Shown: positions 44,536-55,389 of the stretch, piece by piece
How the letters are laid out: the number at the start of each line of letters is the position of its first letter
Numbering within the stretch: the first letter of the stretch is position 1
NCBI RefSeq assembly: GCF_016924775.1
Contig: NZ_JAFFTD010000003.1
Coordinates: 1 to 64,000, forward strand
DNA from: [Mycoplasma] gypis
GTDB lineage: Bacteria > Bacillota_I > Bacilli_A > Mycoplasmatales > Metamycoplasmataceae
DNA: 64,000 bases
Direction of reading: 5' to 3'
Notes under the pieces: generated by a model
Database searches by the model: none
Seen by the model: the letters and a program-made list of their open reading frames with translations, nothing else
Told to the model about the DNA's origin: nothing
Made by a program: the position numbers and the translations under genes

Positions 44536-46281
44536 ATGAACGACGAAAAATTTTCGAAATTAAATCATACAACAAGTCACTTACTTGCTGCAGCGATTAT
44601 GAAATTATATCCTGACACAAAATTAGCAATTGGACCATCAATTGAAGAAGGTTTCTATTATGATTTTGAATTTAGTCAAAATTTTACTGAAGAACAATTA
44701 GCTGAAGTTGAAAAATTAATGCAACAATTAGCTAAAGAAGATTACAAAATGATTGAAGTTAGTGAAGCAGAATATAATATTGCTAACCAACCATACAAAA
44801 AAGAACTTTATAATGAATTTAAAGAAAAAGGGTACAACATTACTTTTTATGCTTTAAAACATCCAAAAACAAACGAAACATTATTTGTTGATTTATGTGC
44901 TGGTGGACATGTTGAGTCAACAAAAGAAGTAAAACACTTTAAGCTTCTTTCTGTAGCTGGAGCTTACTGAAGGGGTGACTCAAATAATAAAATGTTAACT
45001 CGTATTTATGGAACAAGTTGAGCAACAAAAGATGAGTTAATGAAATACCTAAAACTTCTTGAAGAAAGAAAAGAAAGAGATCACCGTAAATTAGGTAAAG
45101 AATTAAACATTTTTGCGTTAAACCAACTTTGTGGACAAGGGTTCCCAATCTGATTAGAAGATGGAATGAAAATTCATAACGCAATTCGTGATTATGTTCT
45201 AAGACTTGATAAACTTTATGGATTTAGAGAAGTTTTAACTCCACATTTTGGTGAAAAGAAACTTTATGAGATTTCAGGACACTGAGAACATTATCAAGAC
45301 ACAATGTTTAAACCTATCGAAATGGATAATGAACAATTAATTGGACGTCCAATGACATGTCCACACCACATTATGTTATTTAACATGACACGTCGTTCAT
45401 ACAGAGACTTACCAATTCGTTATAGCGAACAATCAAGACTATATCGTTACGAAAAAAGTGGTGCTTTAACAGGATTAGAACGTGTACGGGGAATGGATTT
45501 AACAGAAGGTCATATCTTTGTGCGTTTAGATCAAATTAAAGATGAATTTAAACACTTATACAGAATGATTACTCAAGCACTTAAAGATTTCAAAGTCGAA
45601 GTTGATCATATTTCTTTATCTTTAAGAGATCCAGAAGATAAAGAAAAATTCTTTGACAATGATGAAATGTGAAGTAATGCTGAAAATGACTTGCGCGAAG
45701 TTTTAAAAGAACTTAATATTGAATACAAGGAATTTATTGGTGAAGCTGCTTTCTATGGTCCTAAGGTTGATATTCAAGTTAAAACAGCATTAGGAAGAAT
45801 TATCACAATGTCAACACTACAACTTGACTTCTTATTACCTTCACGTTTTGAAATGACATACGTGGATGAAAATCAAAATTTAGTAACACCTGTTTTAATT
45901 CACCGTGGATTAATTGGAACATACGAAAGATTTGTGGCTGTACTTTTAGAACAAACTAAAGGTGTGCTTCCATTCTGACTAAGTCCAAAACAATTCGTAA
46001 TAGTTCCAATAAGTGAAGATCAAAACGATTATGCAATGAGTGTATATCAAGAATTGTTAATGTCTGATTTTAATGTTGAAATAGATTTAAGAAACGAAAG
46101 ACTAAACAAAAAAATTCGTGAAGCACAAATTCAAAAAGCTAAATATGTTGTTATTCTAGGTCAAAACGAAGCAAACGAAAATAAAGTAAGCTTAAGACCT
46201 TATGGTTCTCAAGAGAATCTTGTAATGACAAGAGAAGAGCTATTAAGCTTTGGTCACGAGTTAAAAAGAAACTTAAAATAA
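44536..46281 (+). CDS. thrS: Threonyl-tRNA synthetase without TGS domain
   Basis: 581 residues, class II. The protein begins directly with the editing domain; the N-terminal TGS domain found in most bacteria is absent. Editing-site residues look intact: HTTSH (His11, His15) and CAGGH (Cys121, His125). The core has [32 protein letters not shown] and a C-terminal anticodon-binding domain. Losses of editing have been reported for some mycoplasma synthetases, but not here by sequence. It overlaps the next gene by TAATG. Confidence 0.97.
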
Positions 46282-46769
46282 TGAAAAGAACTCAAACTTA
46301 TAAAGTTGAAAGAGTGCTTGGTCTTTCTTATCACTGAAGAATAGCATTATTTGGAATGCTATTTGTAATCCTGCCAGCAATGATTTTATATTTTGCTGTT
46401 GGCAAGGACGTTGACAGTGTTTATAGAGCTTATTCACACGCCTTAGCTTGATGAGCACTACTCTTAATAGCATTATTGGCTTTCTTTGTAACTATCGCAA
46501 TAACAATTCTTTTTATAAGAGTTTTTAAATGATTTGGTTTTGAAGTATTTAATTTCATTATTCCTTTTTCATTAATGATGTATTCTTTCTTAGTAACAAG
46601 TGGTATTTCATGAGACTTGTGATTTGTTAGAATAATAACACCGGCTGTATTGTTTATCACAGTTGTTCCCACAATTTTAATTAATAAAAAAGTTGCACAA
46701 AAAAAACTTAAAATAAAAAAAGAATTAGATCGCATCGAAAGACAAAAAAACAAGTCTTTATTAGATTAA
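46281..46769 (+). CDS. Small integral membrane protein
   Basis: 162 residues with four predicted membrane segments (roughly 20-40, 55-80, 90-110 and 117-135) and a Lys-rich cytosolic tail (KKVAQKKLKIKKELDRIERQKNK). Several Trp are encoded by TGA. The start overlaps the thrS stop (TAATG), and a terminator follows. I recognise no family. Confidence 0.83.
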
Positions 46770-46770
46770 A

Positions 46771-46792
46771 AAAAGAGCTGTTTGGCTCTTTT
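46771..46792. terminator. Bidirectional terminator
   Basis: AAAAGAGC / GCTCTTTT with a TGTTTG loop, shared by the convergent membrane-protein genes on either side. Confidence 0.92.
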
Positions 46793-47458
46793 TTATATCT
46801 TGCTTAAAAATTTCAAATTAAAGGCAAGATTTATATTTGATTTTTTATATTCAATTAATTCTTTTAAATTGTGTGTTAACTTATTTCAAAGTAATATTTT
46901 TATTATTAAAGGAATTGAAAATAAAATTAATAATAATACGTTAATAATAATTAATATTCATGTTTTTCCGATCAACGCACTACTTAATGTAATTGCAAAA
47001 ACATAAGAAATATTTATTAATATTAGAACAGAAAAAACTAATATTAATCATAAAAAGAATTGGAACATTAAATCAATAAGTAGGTATGCCATTAATTTTT
47101 TGTTCTTATGTACTCCTAGTTGATTTATATTTTTTAAAACAAAAACATTTGAGCTTGAAAAAGGTAATAGTAAGAAATTAAACCAAGTAGCTAATTTAAC
47201 AGGTAAAATTTTTTGATATTTTAAAATATTTCAAATTTTTCAGGTTAAAGACAAAATAAATATTATAGCCATTAAACAAGCTAATCAAATTGTTGTTATA
47301 TGAGTGAAATAAATAGATGTTTTTGAATGAATTTGAAAAGTTTTTGAAATGATTTTAATGACAGAAAAAATAACCATACTAATAAATGAAAAAACCATTA
47401 AAAAGGAAGAAATATAGTTGTTTTTTATAAATGTTCTTAAATCTTTGTTGTTATTCAT
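46793..47458 (-). CDS. Integral membrane protein of unknown function
   Basis: 221 residues, easily missed because it contains several TGA (Trp) codons that break it in the standard code. Five or so hydrophobic segments alternate with short basic loops; one loop reads LGVHKNKKLMAYLLIDL. The ATG at 47458 has GGAGAAACAAAT upstream. It is divergent from the gene at 47512, leaving only 53 bp for two promoters. No family is recognised. Confidence 0.78.
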
Positions 47459-47511
47459 ATTTGTTTCTCCATATGAATTATATAATTACTGTAGTAAACA
47501 AGGGAATAAAA

Positions 47512-49173
47512 ATGAATCAATCTAAAAAATGAATAATTATATTGAGTGCTATTTCGCTTCTTTCATTGGGCGCTATAACAACGATTTCAGTATTTTTTAC
47601 AAGACATAAAGTCTTAAAAATAAATTCAAATCAAGAAAATACAAATTTGAATTTTACACGTCAAAAGTTAATTCAACAATATGATAATATTATTGATTAT
47701 CAAGATAAAGCGGACATAAATGTATATTTTACTCCTTACGGAATACAGCCTTTTTATAATTTCGTAAGATTGGCAATGCTTTCAAAAAACGAAGCACACT
47801 TTTTATATACAAAAAATGTTGTGTTTCAAGAAAATTTAAATAAAGATTCTTTTGAAGAATTTTTAAAAACAAAGAGATTAAATAATACTAATTTAAATGA
47901 TGAAAAAAATGAAGAAAACCATAAAAATTCTAGAGTTATAGATTTAGGAACACAATTTGAATCATCAGCTTATAACTATATTTCGTCAATTATAAAAAAT
48001 AATCCAAATAAGAATATTTTTGTTTGATTAAACTCAGATTTTTTTAAAAATGATATTAGATTTGCAGAATTATCACAAAACCCAAATGTTGTTGTTAATG
48101 CAATCGAGGATTCGAACATTTTGGGCACAATGATAGCTGAAGAATGAATTCCACAAATAAAAGAAACTTATTTTATTAATAATAAATGAGATTATAATTC
48201 AAAAATTTATGATCGTTACACACAATATTTATTGGGTCAAAAACTCGACAATATTCAGTTATTTTTTAGTTCGCATAAAGTAGTGGAAGATTTAAAAAAT
48301 AATCAAATTCATAATGTTTTACCATTTTTTTCAAGTGACATTAACAAAGAAATAAAAGATGTTTTATTTAGTAGTCGTGATAAAAATAGAAAAAGATTAA
48401 GTGTTGAACACTATCCAAAAATAACAGGATTAAATTGAGAAAAAGAACGCGACAAAGTTCAAAAAATTGAAGCAATCAACAATAAAAAATCTCTAATTAT
48501 AATGGGAAGTGTAAGTGAAGAAGATTATCAATTTGTTATTAACGTAGCCAAAAAATATGGAAAACAATATAATATTTTTTACAAAGGTCATCCAGGTCAC
48601 AATATTGTAAATAAATGAATAGAAGATGAATTGTCACAACATAAAGAAGTTTCTTATAGTGATTTTGTAGACAACTCTTCTAAAAAATTTATACTACCAG
48701 ACGATGTATATGTAGTTCCGCTTGAATCACAAATACCATCAGAAGAGCTAACAACAAACCACGCATTAGAAGATAATGGATTATTTTTTGATAAATGAAT
48801 TCTAACAGATAGTACAAGTGGTGCCGTTAATGGAATAATTAATGGAAAAAATATACCAAATGATATTATTGCGTCAAGAGATGCGAAAACACACCAAATG
48901 ATTTTTTCTGGTACAGCGGAATATAAAGAATTAATATCAACTATTTTAGGAAACATTGCTTCTAAATTTTTAACAATTAAGAAAATAAATGAAAAAAACG
49001 ATAAAGATATAAATAACTATCAAATTAACATTTCTCCTAATTCTTATTTAATTGTTGATTTATCAAAAACAAAAATTGATACTAACGAAAACAACGACAT
49101 TATCTTTTTGATAACTGTAAAAAGCACAATAGATAACAGTCAATATTTAATAAAAACCACAAACAAAAAATAG
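47512..49173 (+). CDS. Membrane-anchored glycosyltransferase resembling GT80 sialyltransferases
   Basis: 553 residues. A signal anchor (about 7-29, no lipobox) precedes DINVYFTPYGIQPFYNFV (about 69-86), which is like the first strand and helix of GT80 sialyltransferases. E199-D200-S201 stands where the (D/E)-(D/E)-G motif with the catalytic acid is expected. NIFYKGHPGHN (HP motif, His360-Pro361) matches the Pasteurella PmST1 YFKGHPRG region. DSTSGAVNGI could be the CMP-phosphate-binding serine loop. GT80 enzymes transfer sialic acid from CMP-Neu5Ac. An extracellular position would be odd for such an enzyme. AAGGGA and TATAAT (47481-47486) lie upstream. Remote similarity judged by eye only. 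Confidence 0.5.
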
Positions 49174-49182
49174 TCAAAAGTC

Positions 49183-49210
49183 TTGACACTTTTTTGTTTT
49201 ATAGTAGAAT
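49183..49210 (+). promoter_or_regulatory. Promoter of the 5S rRNA gene
   Basis: TTGACA (49183-49188) and TAGAAT (49205-49210) with a 16-nt spacer, just ahead of the 5S rRNA. Confidence 0.75.
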
Positions 49211-49216
49211 ATAAAT

Positions 49217-49316
49217 GTAGCAACCACAGAGAAGGTGTCCACCTGAACCCATTCCGAACTCAGCAGTTAAGCCCTTCATCGCCGACAATACCGTATGGGA
49301 AGATAGGACGTTGCTT
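49217..49316 (+). rRNA. rrf: 5S ribosomal RNA
   Basis: About 100 nt with the conserved 5S core CCCATTCCGAACTCAG, AGTTAAGCCC and GCCGA, and TGGGAAGATAGGACG near the 3' end. The terminal stem AGCAAC / GTTGCT frames it. It stands alone with its own promoter and no 16S or 23S nearby, a split arrangement known in several mycoplasmas. A T-run follows directly. Confidence 0.93.
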
Positions 49317-49511
49317 TTTTTATACTTTTTTTGTAAAAAAACAAAAAAATTCCATTAAATAATAAATTTACAATAAAAAATTCCATTTTCACTATTTTAA
49401 AATGTATTTTTCAAAAAAACCCAATAGTTTATTTTTAATTTTTCTTAAATTAATTATAATATTGCCATCTTTTAAAAGATGTTTATTAGAATAATGAAAA
49501 AGGGGATTAGA

Positions 49512-52505
49512 ATGAAAGAAAAAACAAAGAAAAAAATAGTTTCACTATTTGCATTATCTGTGGGTGCAGTTTCTTCAGTAGCGTTTTTAGCAGCTTCTTG
49601 TCAGCACACAGAAGAAAAAACAAAAGACGATAAAAAATCAACACAACCAGCAGTCTTAGAAAAACAAAACTTAACACCATTTGAACAATGAAGTCAGTCA
49701 TTAGATAATATTTTTGAACTTGACAATAATAAAAAACAAGATTTAAAAGAAGCCATTTTTAATGGTAAAAAACTTTTTTACGATAGAGTTAATAAAACAA
49801 TTATTTGAGTTAATGGAAAATTACCTAATTTTCAAAAAGAAACAACCAATGTTTTATTTAGACTAAAAGCGGATGTTAGCTTACCTAATGCCGATTATCA
49901 ATTCGCTAATAATGTAAGTCCAACATATACAAGCAAAGGTTATAAAAAAATAAACAGTGAAATTTCTTACAGAGTAGAAAATGATAAACTTATTTTAAGT
50001 TATCTAGGTGCACAATTCATAAAACGTAGTGCGCCTAAAATTGCTTCAGTTTCGAGACAAACTGAAATTACAATTGAAGGATTGAGCAATGAATTGGCAA
50101 GCAGAAATAAAACAAAAATGCCATACCACTTTATTACTCCTCCAAAAACAAACAAAACAACTGAAGGAAACGCTGAACCAACACAAGATACATCAACACC
50201 AACAACACCAGAAGTAAGCTTGAGTGAGTGAGCTTCAAAATTGGAAAACAAACTTATTATTATTCCTGGAAAAGAACAAGATTTAAAATGAGCGATTGAA
50301 AATCATAAAAATCTTTACTTTGATTACAAAACCGGTAATGTTATTTGAAGTAAAAAATATTTACCAGATTGATCAACAGAAGTTGCTGAAAACTCTGTTT
50401 TAACACTCAGTGAAGATGCTAAAAGACCTTCAAAACAATTAGAACTTGCAAATGATAAAAAACCAACTTATTCACAAACACAAATTCTCACAAGACTAAA
50501 TTATGTAGTAAACGGTGAACAAGTAATCATTTCATATAAACCAGTTAAATTTATTTTTAATAATGCTCCAGAAATAAGTGATAAAACATACACAACAACA
50601 TTAACAATTCCTGGATTGGTGCAAGTTGAAAAGACTAAACCAACAAAACCAAGTACAAATCAAAACTTCGAAGAATGAGCTAAGAATTTAAATAATGCTT
50701 TTGAGTTAATAAGCGGACAAGAAAACTTTTTACAAGAAGTAATACATTCGAATAAACCATTAGTATTTAATTACAAAACTCAAACAATAAATAATGGTAA
50801 ACAAGAAATATTTAAATTTAAGGATAGTATTAATAAAACAAATAAAAATTTTGAAATTGCAAATCCATTTAGTTCGATAAATATAGTGGGTAATTTAATT
50901 ACAACCATTCCATACAAGGTTAAAGATGGAAAAATTATTTTAGAGTACGTGGGTGCTTTATATTCAAATAAAGGTTCAAAAGTTTCTCCAGAAAAAAGTT
51001 CTTCAGAAATTACTGTAGAAGGATTAGAAGGAGAAGCAACCGTTGGATATGATCATAAAAATCCTCAAGAAGAATTTAAACAATGATTAGACACTTTATC
51101 AACAAACTTTTTACAAGTGGTGGATGGTTCTAAAGAATTAGTAATTGAAGCAGTAAAAAGTCATAAAAATATTTTCTATGATTATAAAACTCAACAACTT
51201 TACTTCAGTGATACACAATCTGCAAAAATACTGAATTCACAAGACAAAAAAGTTAAATATATTGAGCTTTCAAGAGATTCACTTGCTAAAAAACAAATTT
51301 GATTTGATTTAGCAAATGATTCAAAAGTAATTGCAAAAACAAGCAAGGGCTCAAACATTTTAAATAATTTATTAAACTATGACGTTAATGGAGACACATT
51401 AACAATTCATTTTAAACCTGTTGACTATGATAATGTAATAATTGGAGAAGCAACAACAACCACATTAATAATTGAAGGTTTAAGTGATAACGCTTCAACT
51501 CATAGTGATGAAGGGTCTTCAAATGAAAATGTAGACACAAATAGTGGCGATGCTTCATCAAATACAAACACCGATAATACTGGAAACACAGAAACAACAG
51601 ATAGTGGCGATGATTCATCAAATACAAACACCGATAATACTGGAAGTGATACTAATAATACTGCAACAACAAATGAAGGCGAAGGTTCACAAGGCACATC
51701 AGGAACTCCGGAAAATACACAACCAGAAAATACCGAAACAACAACTCCAGAAGATAATAAAGTTTATGATAATTCAGATCCTTATTATGTATCTTTAAAT
51801 GGAAAAAGTGGACAAGAATTAATAACAGCGCTAGAAACATTAGAAAGAACAAATTTAAGTTCAATTCCTAAAAAAATCAATAAAGATAGCATTAATAGAG
51901 CTTTTGAAGACAATTTCTATGAAAATGATCAATCTTTAATTGACATTTTTAGTGAAAAAATAAATGGTTCAGAAGAAGACATTCAAAACCCTTCAAAATT
52001 TAATCTTGTTACTGGTTCTTTTGTTGGTAACTCAAAAGCCAAAATATTAAAACCTAACGATTTACACGGATTCTTTTATAGAAATTCTAATAAATATAAC
52101 AGTAAAAAAATAGGTGGATTAATTTTGGGTGAAGTTGATACCCCTACAACAACAACTGATAATGGTTCAAAAATAGCTAATAAAGTCCTTGAACCTTCAG
52201 ATGATTTCAAAGGTGATTTTGCTAGAGCATTCTTATATATTGCTTTAACTTATGGAGACCATTTCAATGGAACAAACAATTTAACACAAGATTTTCCACA
52301 CATGAGTTCAGAAATGATTCAAACCCTAGTTAAATGAGCTAAACAAGATCCCGTGGATAAATTTGATATTCAAAGAAATAATGTTGCTTATGAACTTACA
52401 CAACAAAGAAACCCATTCATTGACTATCCTGAATTTGTTAAAATTTTTACCCAACCAAATGACTTGACATTTGAAAACAAGGGTATCTTAAAAGGACTTA
52501 AATAA
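49512..52505 (+). CDS. Large repeat lipoprotein with C-terminal endonuclease I-like domain lacking the catalytic histidine
   Basis: 997 residues. The signal peptide ends LAASC (Cys30). Four related repeats follow at about 55-195, 236-370, 384-507 and 520-658, each starting like F-x-x-W-x-x-x-L, passing a (F/Y)DYKT-type motif and ending T-(I/V)-x-GL. A Ser/Thr/Asn/Asp linker (659-755) holds a 60-bp DNA repeat. The C-terminal domain has DDFKGDFARAFLYIALTYGD and RNPFIDYPEF, typical of endonuclease I (EndA/NucM), but the REHVVPKSW-type catalytic block seen in the nuclease at 53610 is missing. It may bind rather than cut nucleic acid. AAGGGG marks the start, and TATAAT lies at 49455-49460. Confidence 0.82.
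51541..51645. repeat. 60-bp-period tandem repeat in the lipoprotein linker
   Basis: A 45-bp segment starting ATAGTGGCGATG at 51541 recurs at 51601 with one mismatch (about 1.75 copies, period 60 bp or 20 codons). The repeat keeps the frame, so copy changes would alter linker length without truncation. Confidence 0.88.
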
Positions 52506-52524
52506 TAAATTAATAACAATGTTT

Positions 52525-52553
52525 AAAATAGCAAGCAAAAAGCTTGCTATTTT
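52525..52553. terminator. Terminator after the repeat lipoprotein
   Basis: The 12-bp stem AAAATAGCAAGC / GCTTGCTATTTT has a 5-nt A loop. Its AT flanks allow function in either direction, but it serves the plus-strand gene. Confidence 0.9.
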
Positions 52554-52620
52554 AATATAATTATTAGACACACAAAATAAAAATATTAAATGTTCAATTT
52601 AAATAATTTTAGGAGAAATA

Positions 52621-53625
52621 ATGAACATAAAAGACAAAACAGCTATTTATTTTTCTAAAACAGCTAAAATCGCAGAAAAAAATTTTTCTGACAAAATAAT
52701 TACATTGCAATTTTTTCAAAGACAAGACGATGTTAAGTTATGTGGAATAAATGAGGTTTTAAAACTTTTAAAAAAATATACAGATGTTTCAAGATATACA
52801 ATAAAATTCTTGCCAGAAGGTTCAATAGTTAATAATAAAGAAGTTGTTTTAGAACTAATTGGGCAGTATCATCATTTTGGTATATATGAAGGAATGATTG
52901 ATGGTATTCTAGCAAGACAAACTTCAATAGCAACAAATGCTTATAGAATTTTAAAGGCCGCAAACGGGAAGACAGTTATTTCAATGGCTGATAGAGCAGA
53001 CCATTATCGTAATCAAATTGCTGATTCATACGCAATAGAAGTTGGTGGAATAAAAAATCATGCTACACTTGCTTCAGCTAAAGGGGCACACTCAAGAGCT
53101 TTTGGCTCAATGCCTCATGCTTTAATTCAAATGTCCGGTGGAGATATTGTTAAAGCTTGTAAACTATACAATGAAATGTTTCCAGAAGATGATTTAGTAG
53201 CTTTAGTTGATTTTCACAATGATGTAATTACTGATTCACTACTGGTTTTAAATGAATTCAAAGATACTCTAAAAGCAGTAAGAGTTGATACATCAAAAAA
53301 CATGATTGATAAAATGTTTTTACAAGACTCGGGAGAATTTGGTGTAACACCCAATCAGATCAAAAGACTAAGACAAGCTTTAGATGAGCACGGTGGTAAA
53401 CACGTAAAAATCTATGTGTCTAGCGGTTTTAACGCTGAAAAAATTCAAAAATTTGAAGAACAAAACGCACCAGTAGATGGTTATGGAGTTGGAGCTTCAT
53501 TGCTAAAACTTTTCATAAATTTTAGTGCTGACGCAACAAAATTAAACAACAAATTGATAGCAAAAGAAGGTCGTGGATATTCAGAAAATAAAAAGTTACA
53601 GTTGAAAACATGAAAAAATATTTAA
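52621..53625 (+). CDS. pncB: Nicotinate phosphoribosyltransferase
   Basis: 334 residues. The sequence FHHFGIYEG-like segment (QYHHFGIYEGMIDGILARQ), MADRADHYRNQ, GGIKNHATLASAKG, LVDFHND, VRVDTSKN and DSGEFGVTPNQIKRLRQ fit the NAPRTase family, which makes nicotinate mononucleotide for NAD synthesis from salvaged nicotinate. GGAGAAATA precedes the ATG. The gene lies between two endonuclease I-related lipoprotein genes, and its last 16 nt overlap the second one. The shared unit may reflect nucleotide and cofactor scavenging. Confidence 0.92.
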
Positions 53626-54566
53626 TTTGAAAATTTTTATTATTTGTAGGATTTACTTCTACAATTTCATTACCTTTTATTGCTGCAAGTTGTAAAACGA
53701 CTGAAACAGATAATATAGCTAAATTTAGTGATAACAAGTTTGAAACTAATTTTACTAAAAATCATTTGATGGAATATTATTCATTATTAAATAATAAATC
53801 AGGTGATGACCTGCTTAAGGCTCTTTTGAAAACTCAACACAACAACGCACAAAAAATTCCAGTTGCTCAATATAACAAAAATGTAAAAGCAAAAGATTTA
53901 AATTTAGCATATCTTGATAAATTTTTTGAAAAAGATAAGAATACAATTGTTGATATTTATAGTGAAAATCCAACCGGAACTGATCCCTATAATTTTAGTA
54001 AAAATGATCGCATGGGAAGCGGAAAAAGAGAGGGTGAAACTTATAACCGAGAACATGTTGTTCCTAAATCATGATATGGATACACAAAACAACAAATTTT
54101 AAATATTGCTAGTGATATGCAAGCAATTTGACCAACTGATTCTAAGGTTAATTCAGAAAGAGGCAATATGCCATATGGTGAAGTTGTGTCCGTTGATGAA
54201 ACATTCCAAAATGGCTCAAGAATTGGTAAGGACAAGAATGGCAACAGAGTATTTGAACCAATTGATGCATTTAAGGGAGATGTAGCAAGAGTGTATTTCT
54301 ATTTTGCCGTAACATATTCAGATAAATTGAAAAATCTTGCTGATGGATCAAAAGTTTTTGAAAAAGAAAATGTTTATCCTTACTTAAAATCAGATTATTT
54401 AGAATTAATGATTAAATGAAGTAAAATGGACCCAATTGATGATTTTGAATTATATAAAAATAACACAATATGAAATATAAAACATTGAACAAGAAATCCA
54501 TTTATTGACTTTCCAAATTTATATAAAATTCTTAAAAATAAGGATAGTGTTAGATTTAAAAAATAG
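53610..54566 (+). CDS. Endonuclease I family nuclease, lipoprotein
   Basis: 318 residues. The signal peptide ends FIAASC (Cys28), so the enzyme is displayed on the cell surface. The catalytic block YNREHVVPKSWY (Arg147, His149) is followed by MQAIWPTDSKVNSERGNMPYGEV, then AFKGDVARVYFYFAV and RNPFIDFPN, all typical of EndA/NucM endonuclease I. Such enzymes degrade extracellular DNA or RNA, which mycoplasmas need as nucleotide source. It starts within pncB. The C-terminal part is clearly related to the end of the lipoprotein at 49512. Confidence 0.93.
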
Positions 54567-54579
54567 AAACAGAATATAA

Positions 54580-54620
54580 AAAAAGTAGACAATGAACAAA
54601 AATAACATGTCTACTTTTTT
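54580..54620. terminator. Bidirectional terminator
   Basis: GTAGACA / TGTCTAC flanked by A and T runs, between the convergent nuclease gene and rsmA. Confidence 0.88.
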
Positions 54621-54621
54621 G

Positions 54622-55389
54622 TTACTTTTGAAATTCTTCAAAAAGTAAAATGAATTGATTTACTGATAATTCTTGAGAACGAATACTTTCATTTAATCCC
54701 AGCGTTTCAAAAACACTTAAAATTTTATTTTTAGAAAATTTTTGTATAAGGTTGTTAAATAATTTTTTTCTTCTAAACATAAAACATAATTTAACAAAAT
54801 CAAAAAAATCTTTATTTTGTTGAGTTTCCTTAGTAAAGTTAAATTCAATAACACTGGATCAAACTTTGGGTGCGGGGATAAAACAAGAAGGACTAACATC
54901 AAAAAGAATTTTTGGTTCAGAAATAAATTGACTAACAACAGAAAGTTTAGAATAATCATTTGAGTTTGGTTTTGCAACAATTCTTTGAGCTACTTCTTTT
55001 TGCATCATAATAATTGCTCTTTTAAACAAATGTTTATATTCAAACACTTTAAAAAGAATATCACTTGTTATGTAATAAGGTATGTTAGCAACAAGAATCA
55101 TTTTTTTACTGTATTTTGTTAAATCTGCTTTCAAAAAATCTTCATAAAACAGTGAAAAATTATCTTTTGAAGAAAATTTATCATTTAATATTGTAATCAT
55201 GTCTGAGTCAATCTCATAAGAAAACAAATGTTTCGCATCTTCAAGAATAACTCCTGTAATCGCCCCTTGACCAGGGCCGATTTCAATAACTTCCTCGTTT
55301 TTAATATTAGCGCTGTAAACGATTTTATTGATGATATTTTTATCTTGTAAAAAGTTTTGACCAAGATGTTTTTTAGCTTTTACTTGCAT
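54622..55389 (-). CDS. rsmA: 16S rRNA dimethyladenosine transferase (KsgA)
   Basis: 255 residues. KKHLGQNFLQDKNIINKIV, the SAM-binding EIGPGQGAIT, the catalytic NIPYYI and the CFIPAPKVWS segment are diagnostic. It dimethylates two adjacent adenines in helix 45 of 16S rRNA late in small-subunit assembly. The gene overlaps the 3' end of tatD by 17 nt, a pairing (tatD-ksgA) seen in many Gram-positives. Confidence 0.97.

Noticed and set aside
51412-51864. Several minus-strand and shifted plus-strand ORFs over the lipoprotein linker
   Set aside because: They are shadows of the low-complexity repeat region in other frames.
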